NCBI RefSeq assembly: GCF_004521915.1
Contig: NZ_SDKD01000005.1
Span: 62,001 to 126,000, forward strand
Reading direction: 5' to 3'
Source of the DNA: Brevibacillus migulae
Lineage (GTDB): Bacteria > Bacillota > Bacilli > Brevibacillales > Brevibacillaceae
Length of the DNA stretch: 64,000 bases
The first letter of the stretch is position 1. Each line of letters opens with the position of its first letter. Of this stretch, positions 34,040 to 47,341 are shown piece after piece. Position numbers and translations under genes: made by a program. Under the pieces are notes generated by a model. The model made no database searches. It saw nothing but the letters and a program-made list of their open reading frames with translations, and was not told where the DNA came from.

Positions 34040-35125
34040 GTGCGCTTCGGATTAATTGGCTGCGGTCGCATAGCCCAAAAGCATCTGTCGTCGCTTGCTG
34101 CGGTTGCAGACGCTGAACTGGTTGCATTAAGCGATGTTGTGCCGGAAAGCATGGATCGGGCGGAGCAGCACTTTCTCGCTCTAACGGGCAGATCCTTCGC
34201 CATGAAAAAATACGCGGATTATGGTTTGCTGCTGGCGGATCCCGAGGTTGAGGTGGCGATTATCGCTGCCTCCTCGGGACTCCATGCGACCATTGCCAAA
34301 GCGGCGCTTTATGCAGGAAAGCATATCGTCCTGGAAAAGCCGATGACCTTATCGTTGAAGGAAGCGGATGATATCATCAGCTTGGCTGCAGCGAGGAAGC
34401 GTACCGTACTGGTCTGCCATCAGCTACGATATCGTCCGATCATGCAAACGATCAAAAAATATGTGGAAAATCAAGCGCTGGGGCAAATCCACCTTGGTGT
34501 GGTATCCATGAGAATTCATCGTCCCGCTGAATACTACCAAGCAGCACCATGGCGAGGAAGCTGGCGGGAAGACGGTGGCATGCTGCTGAACCAAGGCATT
34601 CATATGGTTGATTTGCTCCAATGGTTTCTTGGCAATGTTACGACGGTCTATGGGGATATTCGAAAGGGCCCCATCGAAAAGGAAACAGAGGACGTGGCGC
34701 TCGGCTTGCTGACATTTTCTTCAGGTGCGAAGGGAATGATCGAGGCCAATACCGTTACCTATCCCTCCAATCTGGAATATTCGCTTTCGTTGTTTGGGGA
34801 GCATGGTACCGTCTCGATTGGCGGTCCGCAGATGGATCAGATTTACCGATGGGCGTACAAGGAACAGACAGAAAGCGAAGAACACATTGCCGCGTTGGCT
34901 CAACAAAAAAATGAGCATGTAACCATGTATCAAGATCTGATTGATTCAATCCAACAAGAGTCGAAGGAAGTACTGATCCACGGGAGGGAAGGACGCAAAG
35001 CACTGGAAACCATTTTTGCCCTGTATCAGTCAGCGGTAACCGGTCGTCCGGTCGTTCTTCCGCTGCCTCATTTTGAAACGGCCCAGCTTAGCGACATCAT
35101 GAAAACGACAGGGTGGTTGACATGA
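34040..35125 (+). CDS. Gfo/Idh/MocA oxidoreductase, WbpB-like
   Basis: The 361-residue protein has an N-terminal Rossmann fold (FGLIGCGRIAQKHL), EKPMTLSL with the catalytic EKP lysine, and GGMLLNQGIHMVDLLQW, as in Gfo/Idh/MocA enzymes. The start is GTG with CTGGAGGTG upstream, five bases after the aminotransferase. In the P. aeruginosa O-antigen pathway WbpB oxidises C3 of UDP-GlcNAcA and works directly with WbpE; the gene pair here has the same make-up. Its stop overlaps the SDR gene start (ATGA). Confidence 0.88.
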   Translation: MRFGLIGCGRIAQKHLSSLAAVADAELVALSDVVPESMDRAEQHFLALTGRSFAMKKYADYGLLLADPEVEVAIIAASSGLHATIAKAALYAGKHIVLEKPMTLSLKEADDIISLAAARKRTVLVCHQLRYRPIMQTIKKYVENQALGQIHLGVVSMRIHRPAEYYQAAPWRGSWREDGGMLLNQGIHMVDLLQWFLGNVTTVYGDIRKGPIEKETEDVALGLLTFSSGAKGMIEANTVTYPSNLEYSLSLFGEHGTVSIGGPQMDQIYRWAYKEQTESEEHIAALAQQKNEHVTMYQDLIDSIQQESKEVLIHGREGRKALETIFALYQSAVTGRPVVLPLPHFETAQLSDIMKTTGWLT

Positions 35126-36072
35126 ATTTTGGCAATGTCCTCGTTACCGGTGGTGCCGGCTTTGTCGGATCCCAGCTAGTGCAGAAACTACTGCCCGTTT
35201 CCAACCGGATCACCATTATCGATGATCTGTCGACTGGGAATCGCCATGCAATACCAGAGAGTGAAAAAATCGTCTTTTATCACGATACCGTTACCAATGA
35301 ACAATTATTGCAACAAGTCCTTCCAGACATTGACTATGTGTTCCACCTTTCCTGCCGCAATCTGGTGTTGTCCGCGGACAATCTGGAGGCCGACTTTCAG
35401 ACCAATTTATACGCCGGATTTTTCCTGCTGCAGCAAGTGCAAAAACATTGCCCTTCCTTGAAGAAGATGGTGTATACCTCGACTGCTTCCGTTTATGGAA
35501 ATGCCCCGATCATCCCCACCCCCGAATCCTATTATCAGATCACCATGCCATACTCGGCCAGCAAGTTTGCCGTTGAACATTATTGCCAGGTATACATCCA
35601 TATGTACCAATTGCCGGTTACCATTCTCCGGCTGTCTAATTTGTATGGCCCCGGGCAGCTTGTCTCGAACCCTTACTGTGGTGTTGTGGCGAAATTTTTT
35701 GACGCTGCACAAAAGGGGCAGCCTTTGACAATCTATGGCTCGGGTCATCAGACACGGGATTTTACGTATATCAGCGACGGTGTCGAAGCGATTATGCTGG
35801 CGGGAAGCAGGACGGATACTGTCGGTAAGGTGTATAACGTTGGGACAGGAATAGAAACCAGCATTAGTGATCTGGCCAAGCTTGTCCTGCAGGTCGTACA
35901 GAAAGCGGATCATCCGATTCAGTACGAACCGGATCGAACAGTGGATCGGGTCTATCGGCGGGCACTGGATTCGCGATTATTACAAAATGACCTTGGTTGG
36001 CAGCCGCGCCATACGCTGGAAGAAGGACTAACGAATACCTTTTTGTGGTTGAAAAGGGGAGAAAGGCAATGA
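35122..36072 (+). CDS. NAD-dependent SDR nucleotide-sugar epimerase/dehydratase
   Basis: The 316-residue extended SDR has GGAGFVGS near the N-terminus, the catalytic serine/threonine in VYTSTASVYG and Y-x-x-x-K as YSASK, plus RLSNLYGPGQ. It is probably a 4-epimerase or 4,6-dehydratase acting on the UDP-sugars made in this locus. One oddity is FHLSCRNLV where most relatives have FHLAA. ATG 35122 overlaps the preceding stop, and its own stop overlaps the next start (ATGA). Confidence 0.88.
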   Translation: MNFGNVLVTGGAGFVGSQLVQKLLPVSNRITIIDDLSTGNRHAIPESEKIVFYHDTVTNEQLLQQVLPDIDYVFHLSCRNLVLSADNLEADFQTNLYAGFFLLQQVQKHCPSLKKMVYTSTASVYGNAPIIPTPESYYQITMPYSASKFAVEHYCQVYIHMYQLPVTILRLSNLYGPGQLVSNPYCGVVAKFFDAAQKGQPLTIYGSGHQTRDFTYISDGVEAIMLAGSRTDTVGKVYNVGTGIETSISDLAKLVLQVVQKADHPIQYEPDRTVDRVYRRALDSRLLQNDLGWQPRHTLEEGLTNTFLWLKRGERQ

Positions 36073-37058
36073 GGATTCTGCATGGAGTAATCGAAATTGC
36101 TGGTCAGATGGGTACGCTGAGCGGCGCCCTAAAACGAAGAGGCCATATCTCTGTAGGTTACAACACTTTTCATACGTACTTGGGTTACAAGGAGCATTTG
36201 ATTAATACTACCGGTTGGGAAATCGAGAGAGTAAGCCATCACCTGATCAATTTTTTCGATATCTTCCACTTCCACTATGCCAGCTCACTCATGACCAATT
36301 ATGCTGACCTTCCTCTTATCAAGTCAAAAGGGAAAAAGATGATCATGCATCATTGGGGAAATGATGTTCGTTTTCATGACCAGGCACGAGTGAACAATCC
36401 CTTTGTGTATACGGGGGATTCTCTTCCGAATGAGGTCATGCATCAGAAATTGGCCAGTATTTCCCCTTTTATTCGGGAAGCGATCGTTCAGGACCATGAA
36501 GTGTTACCGTATGTAGCTCCGTATTATGACAAAGTCCATGTACTGCCCATTGCGATTGAATTGGCTCCGTTTGTTCCGCAGTATCCATCTGTATACAAGA
36601 CGCAGCCGTTGATCCTGCATGCGCCGACCAACCCTGCATTTAAAGGGACGGAGCATGTGGAAAGGGCTCTGATGCAGTTAAAAAACGAATTCGATTTTCA
36701 GTATCGTCGGATTGAAAATATGAATCATGCACAGGCGAGGCAGCTTTATCAGGAAGCAGATATCATCATCGACCAAATCCTTTGCGGGTCGTATGGTCTA
36801 TTAAGCGTAGAAAGCATGGCTCTGGGAAAACCGGTTGTCGCTTATATTCGGGAAGATTTGGTTTCTCGATTCCCCCCTGAGCTGCCGATCGTCAATGCGA
36901 ATCCGAATACCATTTATGAGCAAGTAAAGAGGCTCCTGCTGCAGCCTCATTTACGGTACCAGTTGGGCATACAGGGGCGCCAATATGTAGAAAAGTATCA
37001 TGACAGTAACGTTGTCGCAGGGAAGCTGATCGAAATCTACCAAAATTTACAGCCATAA
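36069..37058 (+). CDS. GT4-like glycosyltransferase
   Basis: The 329-residue GT-B protein has MIMHHWGNDVRFHD in the N-domain and LHAPTNPAFKGTEHVERAL, then GLLSVESMALGKPVVAY (the E-x7-E-like donor site), in the C-domain. It is clearly related to the enzyme at 41247 on the other side of the collagen-like gene, which has an extra N-terminal region. ATG 36069 overlaps the epimerase stop. Likely acceptor: the threonine-rich collagen-like protein or its glycan; donor unknown. Confidence 0.87.
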   Translation: MRILHGVIEIAGQMGTLSGALKRRGHISVGYNTFHTYLGYKEHLINTTGWEIERVSHHLINFFDIFHFHYASSLMTNYADLPLIKSKGKKMIMHHWGNDVRFHDQARVNNPFVYTGDSLPNEVMHQKLASISPFIREAIVQDHEVLPYVAPYYDKVHVLPIAIELAPFVPQYPSVYKTQPLILHAPTNPAFKGTEHVERALMQLKNEFDFQYRRIENMNHAQARQLYQEADIIIDQILCGSYGLLSVESMALGKPVVAYIREDLVSRFPPELPIVNANPNTIYEQVKRLLLQPHLRYQLGIQGRQYVEKYHDSNVVAGKLIEIYQNLQP

Positions 37059-37071
37059 AGGAGGGGTGAGC

Positions 37072-37491
37072 GTGGTCTCTTTGGAAAAAAACATGTACTT
37101 TATCCCGAATCGGTGCGTTGTAAGGGGCAATGAGATGTTTGCTTCATTCAACATAGGTCCGATTCCCGCAGACAAGACAGTCTTAAGTATGGATTTGCAT
37201 ATACCGGTACCCATTTTCGGCATTTCCATTCCGGTCCTTGTTCAGGAGCTTGCCGGTGGGTGGGACGAAGCGCTAATGGCGACTGGATTTGTGCCTGCAC
37301 GGGGACCGGTGATTGCTACTGTCTATACAACACCGATGCTCAATGAATGCAGTACTTCTCTATTAGCCTACGAATATAGGTGGCGTTTTTCCAGCCTGGA
37401 TAATCATGGACTGGTTGTACAGATGCTTGATCCCTATGGATTGATCTTTCCCTACGATCAACCGCCTTACCTCATTGTGACAACTGATTAA
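37072..37491 (+). CDS. Unknown protein upstream of collagen-like gene
   Basis: The 139-residue product starts at GTG 37072, seven bases after AAAGGAGG (GTG 37066 touches that site). It looks beta-rich and hydrophobic: MFASFNIGPIPADKTVLSMD, VPIFGISIPVLVQELAGG, GFVPARGPVIATVYTTP. It has no signal peptide, Gly-X-Y repeats or catalytic motif that I can see. A terminator follows and the collagen-like gene begins 230 bases later. A structural protein of the spore surface is possible, because exosporium and crust proteins lack signal peptides, but this is only context. Confidence 0.6.
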   Translation: MVSLEKNMYFIPNRCVVRGNEMFASFNIGPIPADKTVLSMDLHIPVPIFGISIPVLVQELAGGWDEALMATGFVPARGPVIATVYTTPMLNECSTSLLAYEYRWRFSSLDNHGLVVQMLDPYGLIFPYDQPPYLIVTTD

Positions 37492-37497
37492 TTCCAA

Positions 37498-37527
37498 AAG
37501 GCTTCTACTGTGTGTAGAAGCTTTTTT
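37498..37527 (+). terminator. Rho-independent terminator
   Basis: GCTTCTAC pairs with GTAGAAGC around a short loop, preceded by A-rich and followed by TTTTTT sequence. It separates the left-hand glycosylation operon from the collagen-like gene, so the latter needs its own promoter. Confidence 0.9.
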
Positions 37528-37709
37528 CATGGGAACCAAAATCATGGTCTGCAAAGGCGATCGGTACGTATCAAGAAAGACTTGCCATTTTGTGTTTTCA
37601 TCCAAGGACAGGTGTCCGAGCAATTCACTGCGATGAACATATTATAAGATTGGGTTTCATGAAGCTGACTGAGATTCAAGGGGCTAATGAAACTTAGATG
37701 TCAAAGTAA

Positions 37710-41018
<3,309 letters not shown>

Positions 41019-41049
41019 GGTCGAGCCGTTATCAGATCGTTTACAAAAT

Positions 41050-41075
41050 TGGATGCCTTCTGAAAGAAGGCATCC
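41050..41075. terminator. Strong hairpin after collagen-like gene
   Basis: TGGATGCCTTCT and AGAAGGCATCCA form a 12-base perfect stem around GAA, 32 bases after the stop. No T-run follows on the plus strand, so it may stabilise the 3' end or terminate weakly. Downstream to 41246 there is no other gene. Confidence 0.6.
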
Positions 41076-41246
41076 ATTGATACATAAAAAGCTTGACCGG
41101 TGGAAAATGTCTGTTTTCTCTCTTCCACCCATGATATACGTCGTGGCAATTGCTGGTGGACGACATAAAGTACAGTAGTTTGGTCAAATGGCGCAAGGGA
41201 AGTCGGTGTAGCACAGTCCACGATATTTGTGAAAGGAGGAATGGGG

Positions 41247-42662
41247 ATGTCCGGACTTGACAATGGATCCGAACAAAGCTGGGCGAAAGAATTTTGGCAA
41301 TTGATTCAGGCAAAACAAGAAGTAGAGGCTGCAGCGCTCCTAAACAAGTTAGGGCCAGCTGGTTTTACAATTCCTTCCTATTACATTGGCCGCGCCGCAC
41401 TCTCTATATGCGACCGTAATCCAAATAACGCCTGGCTTTGGTTATGGCGCGGACTGGAGTCTTTCCCGCAGCATCCAGCCTTGGTTACCTGCATGAAGCT
41501 TTTGCAGCTCATGGGAGGGCATGAAACGGAAAGGTATACTGAATCTCTGAGCCTAGAGAATGAGGAGAATACGATTACGATCCGCAACTGGAAATCCGTA
41601 CTTCAACATCTTCCCGGAGAGCAGAATATGCAAAAACCAAACGTCCGTGTTCTGCAAGGAACGATGGAAATCGCCAACCAGATGCATACGTTGGCAAAAG
41701 GTCTCGAGCTGGCGGGAGCCTACGCAAAAACGCTCAGTTATTATGATTTCTATTTGCGATACCCTGTAGATTATCATTGGGTCCTAAAAGAAGAGCCGGG
41801 CAGCCAGACGATTCATGAAAAGTTGCGACATTTAGCAACGGTCTTCCAGCATCAATATGATGTGTTTCATTTTCACTTTGGCACCAGCTTGACGCAGGAT
41901 CAAACCGACTTGCCTTTGCTGAAAGAAGCAGGCAAGGTGATGGTCATGCATCATTGGGGAAGTGATGTGCGCCGACTCTCTGTATTGAAACAGACCAATC
42001 CGTATGCGGTGGCAAAGTCCAGCAACGAAGGAAGTATCCATCAGCGATTAAAACGCTTGTCTGCACATATTCGGCACTGCTTCGTTGCTGACAAAGAACT
42101 GTATTTGTATGTAAAAGACTACTATGAACACGTATACTTCATTCCACAAATGATCGATCTGACACTCTATCCTCTTATTCCACAGCCCGCAAAGAAAGCC
42201 AAGCCGCTCATCGTACATGCGCCGACCTCACCGTACGTAAAAGGAACGGAGCATATTCTGAAAGCCGTCCAATCCCTGCAAGGCACATATGACTTTGATT
42301 TCAAACTGATCCAAAGGATGTCCCATGAAGAGGCAAAAATGTGGTATTCACAGGCAGATCTTATCATCGATCAGCTCTGTCTGGGGAGTCATGGCCTTTT
42401 TGCCATTGAGAGTATGGCACTTGGCAAGCCGGTGATTTGTTGGATCAGCGACTATATGAAGGAGCATTATCCGGCAGAGCTGCCGTTGATTGCGGCAAAT
42501 CCGGATACGATCCAGTCGACATTGGCACATTTGCTGCAAAACCAGGAGCTGCTGCCTGAGATCGGGAAGCAGGGGAGGATGTATGTAGAGAGGTATCACG
42601 ATATGAAGACGAATAGCCAGACGGTGTTGGACATCTACCAACAAATCATGGCCAACCAATAA
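41247..42662 (+). CDS. GT4-like glycosyltransferase with helical N-terminal extension
   Basis: The 471-residue protein starts at ATG 41247, seven bases after AAAGGAGG. The first 130 residues are helical with TPR-like spacing (FWQLIQAKQEVEAAALLNKLG, AWLWLWRGLESFPQHPALV). The GT-B domain follows and parallels the enzyme at 36069: MVMHHWGSDVRRL, VHAPTSPYVKGTEHILKAV, GLFAIESMALGKPVICW. The pair flanks the collagen-like gene. The extension may bind the acceptor protein or dimerise. Sugar specificity is unknown. Confidence 0.87.
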   Translation: MSGLDNGSEQSWAKEFWQLIQAKQEVEAAALLNKLGPAGFTIPSYYIGRAALSICDRNPNNAWLWLWRGLESFPQHPALVTCMKLLQLMGGHETERYTESLSLENEENTITIRNWKSVLQHLPGEQNMQKPNVRVLQGTMEIANQMHTLAKGLELAGAYAKTLSYYDFYLRYPVDYHWVLKEEPGSQTIHEKLRHLATVFQHQYDVFHFHFGTSLTQDQTDLPLLKEAGKVMVMHHWGSDVRRLSVLKQTNPYAVAKSSNEGSIHQRLKRLSAHIRHCFVADKELYLYVKDYYEHVYFIPQMIDLTLYPLIPQPAKKAKPLIVHAPTSPYVKGTEHILKAVQSLQGTYDFDFKLIQRMSHEEAKMWYSQADLIIDQLCLGSHGLFAIESMALGKPVICWISDYMKEHYPAELPLIAANPDTIQSTLAHLLQNQELLPEIGKQGRMYVERYHDMKTNSQTVLDIYQQIMANQ

Positions 42663-42698
42663 GGTATCTCGATATATCGGAACGAAGATAGGGAAAGG

Positions 42699-43775
42699 AT
42701 GGATAACATGATTTCGATCAGTCTTTGCATGATCGTGAAAAATGAAGAAGAGGTCCTGGCAAGATGCCTGGATACGATTAAAGACATTGTAGATGAAATC
42801 AATATTGTGGATACGGGTTCCACCGACAAAACCGTAGAAATTGCGAAGCAGTATACCGATCGTGTCTTCTTCTTTCCGTGGACGGGTGATTTTGCGGCCG
42901 CGCGAAACAAATCGTTCGAGTTTGCAACGAAAGAGTACATTTTGTACCTGGACGCGGACGATGTCATTTTGGAGGCGGACAGAGTGAAATTACAGAATCT
43001 GAAGGAAACTCTTGATCCGTCTGTAGATTCGGTGTCGATGTACTATGATGCAGGCACCGATGAATTCGGAAATGTAACCCTCCGTTACAGACGCAATCGC
43101 TTGGTAAAACGCTCCCGGAACTACAAATGGAAGGGGGAAGCGCACGTTTATCTGGAGGTGTACGGCAACATTATCAATTCCGATATCTCAATCACTCATA
43201 AAAAGATTCGTCACTCTGTCGGCCGCAATCTCAATATCTACCAACAGAAGCTGGAACGTGGGGACGTATTTGGGCCGAGGGATTACTTCTACTATGGCAA
43301 TGAGCTGAGAGAAAACGGACATTATGAAAAAGCGATTGAAAGCTATCAAAAGAACATCTCCATGCAAGAGGGCTGGGTGGACGATAAAATTCATGCATGT
43401 TTGTTCATGGGGGATTGCTACCGGTTTTTGGGCGACTCCGCGAACGAATTGAGTGCCGTGTTGAAATCTTTTGAATTTGGAAAGCCGAGAGTCGAGGCCC
43501 TTTGTCGGATCGGGTATCATTTTCATCGGAAAAGAGACTGGAAAACGGCGGCTTACTGGTACGAAATAGCCACCCAATACCCCGAGGATCCGGAGCAATG
43601 GAGCTTTAGTTATCCTGCTTACCGCACTTGGTACCCTCACCTGCAGCTATGTGTATGCTATTACAATTTGAATGATTTTGAAAAGGCGTATTATCACAAC
43701 GAAGAGGCGCGCAAATACCGCCCCGAGGACGAGCGAATCCTGCACAATAAAAGGCTTCTCGAACCTAAAATCTAA
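42699..43775 (+). CDS. Family 2 glycosyltransferase with TPR C-terminus
   Basis: The 358-residue protein starts with a GT-A domain: SISLCMIVKNEEEVLARCL, IVDTGSTDKTVEIA and YLDADDV with the metal-binding DAD. From about residue 200 it has TPR repeats (DYFYYGNELRENGHYEKAIESYQKN, DFEKAYYHNEEARKYRP). This architecture is common in spore-surface and SunS-type peptide glycosyltransferases, where TPRs hold the protein acceptor. It is a good candidate for attaching the first sugar to threonine of the collagen-like protein; this is inference. Confidence 0.88.
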   Translation: MDNMISISLCMIVKNEEEVLARCLDTIKDIVDEINIVDTGSTDKTVEIAKQYTDRVFFFPWTGDFAAARNKSFEFATKEYILYLDADDVILEADRVKLQNLKETLDPSVDSVSMYYDAGTDEFGNVTLRYRRNRLVKRSRNYKWKGEAHVYLEVYGNIINSDISITHKKIRHSVGRNLNIYQQKLERGDVFGPRDYFYYGNELRENGHYEKAIESYQKNISMQEGWVDDKIHACLFMGDCYRFLGDSANELSAVLKSFEFGKPRVEALCRIGYHFHRKRDWKTAAYWYEIATQYPEDPEQWSFSYPAYRTWYPHLQLCVCYYNLNDFEKAYYHNEEARKYRPEDERILHNKRLLEPKI

Positions 43776-43870
43776 GGAAGCTCTACTGTTGAAACGACAT
43801 AGCTGATCGTACGGACCCTTGATCAAACCAAGAAAGGCGATGAAATAAGCTACGCATTTGAGGTGAATCC

Positions 43871-44842
43871 ATGAATCCCTTAGAGCTGGAAGATCAACAC
43901 ATTTTTATAACAGGGGGAGCAGGCTTTATCGGGTCTGCACTGATCGGTAGACTGATCGAGCGCAACAAAGTGACCGTTTACGATAATTTTTCCCGAAATT
44001 CTCTTAAAGAAAAGGTATATGGAAATCATCCCAATCTGACTTTGATCCAGGGGGACGTGCTTGATTATGAACTGCTGCGTGCATCCATAAAAGGAGCGAA
44101 TTTTGTCATCCATGCGGCTGGTATTGCCGGCATTGATACCGTCATCAAGCAGCCCGTAACGACAATGAAGGTCAATATCGTAGGTTCTGTAAACGTACTA
44201 GAAGCCGCGCGAAGCCTTGACCAATGCAAGAGGGTCGTCTTGTTTAGCACGAGTGAAGTATTTGGACAGCACGCTTTTCGCTCGGAAGAAACCAGCCCGA
44301 CGGTGATGGGCGCGGTTGGTGAAGCCAGATGGACGTACGCTGTGAGTAAATTGGCTGAGGAGCACCTGGCTTATGCCTATTTTAAAGATTATGGGTTACC
44401 GACTGTTACCGTTCGCCCATTTAATATATACGGACCTGGACAGGTGGGGGAAGGTGCGGTTCGCACTTTTATCCTTCGCGCACTAAAAAATGAGGATATT
44501 TACATTCATGGTGATGGGACGCAAATCCGTGCCTGGTGCTACGTCGATGATATGGTAGATGGCGTGCTCCACTGCATGGGGGTTCCGGAAGCAGTTGGAG
44601 AATCATTTAATATCGGAAATGAACGAGCGGTCCTAACCATCTATGGCCTGGCCAACACCATTATTCGTGTACTGGATTCCAAAGCAAACATTATCTTTAC
44701 CCCCCGTACTTCTGCAGACATTGAGCTCAGAATCCCACAGGTCAATAAAGCGAAAACATTGCTTGGCTTTGAAGCACAAGTGGATTTGGAGGAAGGAATT
44801 AAACGGACAGCACAATATTACAAGGAGTTTTGCCATGATTAG
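43871..44842 (+). CDS. NAD-dependent SDR nucleotide-sugar epimerase/dehydratase
   Basis: The 323-residue extended SDR has GGAGFIGS, then [20 protein letters not shown], the catalytic Y-x-x-x-K as YAVSK and [10 protein letters not shown]. It is probably a UDP-GlcNAc 4-epimerase or 4,6-dehydratase-type enzyme and is distinct from the SDR at 35122. The start ATG follows GAGGTG. The aminotransferase start lies within its last codons (8-base overlap), indicating coupled translation and sequential use of a keto-sugar. Confidence 0.88.
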   Translation: MNPLELEDQHIFITGGAGFIGSALIGRLIERNKVTVYDNFSRNSLKEKVYGNHPNLTLIQGDVLDYELLRASIKGANFVIHAAGIAGIDTVIKQPVTTMKVNIVGSVNVLEAARSLDQCKRVVLFSTSEVFGQHAFRSEETSPTVMGAVGEARWTYAVSKLAEEHLAYAYFKDYGLPTVTVRPFNIYGPGQVGEGAVRTFILRALKNEDIYIHGDGTQIRAWCYVDDMVDGVLHCMGVPEAVGESFNIGNERAVLTIYGLANTIIRVLDSKANIIFTPRTSADIELRIPQVNKAKTLLGFEAQVDLEEGIKRTAQYYKEFCHD

Positions 44843-45956
44843 AATCTCCCAACCGATCATAAGTGAGGATGAAATCGATGCCTTGGCGGTGGTTCTCCGG
44901 AGTGGCATGCTCATCCAGGGCGAACGAGTGAAGCAATTCGAACATGCATTGCAAGCCTACACAGGCGCCAGCCATGTCATGGCGGTTTCCAGTGGGACGG
45001 CTGCTCTTCATATCGCGGTGATGGCTGCGGGAATTGGTGCAGGAGATGCCGTATTGGTTCCTGCTTTTACCTTCCCCGCGACTGCGAATGTCGTGGAATT
45101 GACAGGAGCACGCACCATCATGGTTGACGTGGAAAGCGGCTCTTACAATATGGATCCGATCAAGCTGGAAGAAACCATTGTAGGTTGGAGTGGGAAGGAA
45201 GCGCTGAAGGCCATCATCGTTGTCCATGAATTTGGTGCTCCGGCCAATATGACCGCCATCAACGATCTTGCCAAACGTCATGGTTTATTGGTGATTGAAG
45301 ATGCCGCCTGCGCCTTAGGCACTCGCCACAAAGGAGAGCATGCGGGTACGTTTGGCGATTTTGGCTGTTTTTCCTGGCATCCGCGCAAAGCCATTACAAC
45401 GGGAGAAGGCGGTGCAATCACCGTAAAGGACGAGGCATATGCCCGGACGGTTCAACTGCTCCGTAACCACGGCATCGATCGGAATCAGGATGGAAAAATC
45501 GATTTTCTTTTGCCGGGTCTTAATTATCGGTTAACCGAATTTCAAGCGGTTTTAGGGGAAAAACAGCTTCGGCATTTTGATGGATGGCTGAAACAGCGAG
45601 AATACTGGGTAGGGCAATATCGCAAGCTGTTAAGCCAGATTCCGGGGATCAACCTGCCGGAAAATCTGGAGGGACATACGTGGCAGACCTTCATGATTGT
45701 TCTGCCGGATCGAGCAGATCAAGCAAGTGTCATTAAGCGGATGAAATCTGCCAACATTGAGACGAATATCGGGGCCAATGCGCTTCATCTGTTAACCTAC
45801 TATAAACAGAAATATGGCTTCCAGCCGGAGGATTTCCCTGTCGCAAAACGACTGTATGAAAAAGGATTGGCGATCCCCTTGCATCCGTTGCTGCGAGAAG
45901 AAGATATTCGTTTGATTACGGAAGCACTAAGGCAGGCGATTCAAGATGCAGGATAA
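44835..45956 (+). CDS. DegT/DnrJ/EryC1 sugar aminotransferase (second)
   Basis: The 373-residue PLP enzyme has [20 protein letters not shown] and the Schiff-base lysine K185 in [16 protein letters not shown] 44835 follows AAGGAG and overlaps the epimerase gene; upstream in-frame starts lie within that gene and are rejected. It differs from the aminotransferase at 32931 ([12 protein letters not shown] against FFPTKNLGTLGDGG), so two different amino sugars, or two positions, may be aminated. It overlaps the next acyltransferase gene by 11 bases. Confidence 0.9.
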   Translation: MIRISQPIISEDEIDALAVVLRSGMLIQGERVKQFEHALQAYTGASHVMAVSSGTAALHIAVMAAGIGAGDAVLVPAFTFPATANVVELTGARTIMVDVESGSYNMDPIKLEETIVGWSGKEALKAIIVVHEFGAPANMTAINDLAKRHGLLVIEDAACALGTRHKGEHAGTFGDFGCFSWHPRKAITTGEGGAITVKDEAYARTVQLLRNHGIDRNQDGKIDFLLPGLNYRLTEFQAVLGEKQLRHFDGWLKQREYWVGQYRKLLSQIPGINLPENLEGHTWQTFMIVLPDRADQASVIKRMKSANIETNIGANALHLLTYYKQKYGFQPEDFPVAKRLYEKGLAIPLHPLLREEDIRLITEALRQAIQDAG

Positions 45957-46617
45957 TGGCAATGTCATCATCATCGGGGCTGGTCCGTTAGGCATCGATG
46001 TCATCGAGACGATGGATTTGCTGAACCAATCCGCTTCGTCACCGATTTACCGATGCATCGGGTTTGTAGATGACGATTCGAACAAGTGGCTCTCCACTAT
46101 CAAGGGAAGGCGTGTGCTTGGCCCGCTGCAGATGGTTACCCAATTTGCGGCATTTAGCTCCTTCGTCTTTTGTATTGGAAACCCAGACAGTTTTTACAAG
46201 CGGGAAGAAATTTGCCATCGTCTCAATCTTCCTCCTGAAAAGTTCATCAGCATCATCCATCCTTCTGCGTCCGTCTCCCATTCCGCAAAGCTCGGTCAAG
46301 GTGTCATTATCCTCCAGCATGTATACATTGGTTCGGATGTAGCGATTGGTAATCATGTGGTGATCAGCCCCAATACTACGATTCATCACGGTGTAAGTAT
46401 CGCTGATTACAGTATGTTGGCTTCGGGCGTTCATGTAGCGGGTGACGCGAAAATCGGGAAAAGCGCATATATTGGAATGGGTTCTAGCATACGTGGGGGA
46501 GTACGCATAGGCGATTTTGCCTGTACTGGTCTTGGCAGCGCGGTGATACGGGATGTTCCTGAGAACCAGGTGTTTGTCGGGAATCCGGCAGCTTTTCTGA
46601 AGCATACCAGATCATGA
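45946..46617 (+). CDS. NeuD/PglD-type sugar acyltransferase
   Basis: The 223-residue protein has an N-terminal Rossmann-like nucleotide-sugar-binding subdomain (VIIIGAGPLGIDVIE, CIGFVDDD) and a C-terminal left-handed beta-helix of hexapeptide repeats (HPSASVSHSAKLGQGVIIL, VISPNTTIHHGVSI), with the catalytic histidine region IHHGVSIAD. This is the PglD/NeuD architecture that N- or O-acetylates amino sugars from acetyl-CoA. Its place after the aminotransferase suggests N-acetylation of the new amino group. Confidence 0.88.
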   Translation: MQDNGNVIIIGAGPLGIDVIETMDLLNQSASSPIYRCIGFVDDDSNKWLSTIKGRRVLGPLQMVTQFAAFSSFVFCIGNPDSFYKREEICHRLNLPPEKFISIIHPSASVSHSAKLGQGVIILQHVYIGSDVAIGNHVVISPNTTIHHGVSIADYSMLASGVHVAGDAKIGKSAYIGMGSSIRGGVRIGDFACTGLGSAVIRDVPENQVFVGNPAAFLKHTRS

Positions 46618-46635
46618 AAAAGAGAGGGAAAGCTC

Positions 46636-47334
46636 ATGCACAATGACCCGACCATACAATGGGGAAATAATGTAGTGGTGGGCGAGCACGTGGTCATTGA
46701 ATCCAATGTTCAAATTGGAAACGAAGTGACAATCGGTTCCTTTGTGGTGATCAAGGAAGGAACCGTGATCGGGGATCATACATCAATCGGGGATCTTGTC
46801 GTATTGGGAAAAGCCCCATCTGCCAATAAAAAAATGGCGCGAAAGCCGGGGATTGCACTACCGCCCCTGGTGCTCGGCAGCGGTGTGAAAATTGGCAGCA
46901 ATGTGGTGTTGTATCGAGGATCAATACTTGAGGACGATGTTTTGGTTGGTGATCTGGCAAGCATCCGGGAACAAGTGCATATCGGAGAAGCAAGCATCGT
47001 AGGGCGAAATGCAATTGTCGAACCGAAGACCACTGTCGGCAAACGGGTGACCATTCAAACAGGCTGCTATATCACCTCCGACATGATTATTGAGGACGAA
47101 GTCTTTTTTGGCCCATGTGTATCCACCTCCAATGACAAATACATGGGGATGGGCAACTATCCGCATCAAGGCCCGATCATTCGCAGAGGGGTGAAAATCG
47201 GCAATAATGCAACACTGCTGCCGGGCATTACGATTGGAGAGGAAGCCATTATTGGGGCGGGTGCCGTGATTACCAAGGATATCCCCGCAAAAGCAATCTA
47301 CGTAGGCAATCCCGGTCGAGCGATATCGAGATAA
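46636..47334 (+). CDS. Hexapeptide-repeat N-acetyltransferase, WbpD-like
   Basis: The 232-residue protein is a left-handed beta-helix throughout (VVIESNVQIGNEVTIGSFVVI, KIGSNVVLYRGSILEDDVL) with an inserted loop (APSANKKMARKP) and C-terminal NNATLLPGITIGEEAIIGAG. It resembles WbpD-type enzymes that acetylate the 3-amino group of UDP-GlcNAc(3NH2)A. Together with the dehydrogenase, WbpB-like and WbpE-like genes it would complete that route, although it lies 12 kb away from them. The start follows AGAGAGGGAAAGC. Confidence 0.82.
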   Translation: MHNDPTIQWGNNVVVGEHVVIESNVQIGNEVTIGSFVVIKEGTVIGDHTSIGDLVVLGKAPSANKKMARKPGIALPPLVLGSGVKIGSNVVLYRGSILEDDVLVGDLASIREQVHIGEASIVGRNAIVEPKTTVGKRVTIQTGCYITSDMIIEDEVFFGPCVSTSNDKYMGMGNYPHQGPIIRRGVKIGNNATLLPGITIGEEAIIGAGAVITKDIPAKAIYVGNPGRAISR

Positions 47335-47341
47335 ACATGAG

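Noticed and set aside
37363..37623. 86-codon minus-strand frame at the 3' end of the 139-residue protein gene
   Set aside because: It crosses a terminator hairpin, has no ribosome binding site and no family features.
41164..41172. CATAAAGTA as a firm sigma-K promoter for the glycosyltransferase gene
   Set aside because: No matching -35 element at 16-17 bases; kept only as part of a weak collective observation.
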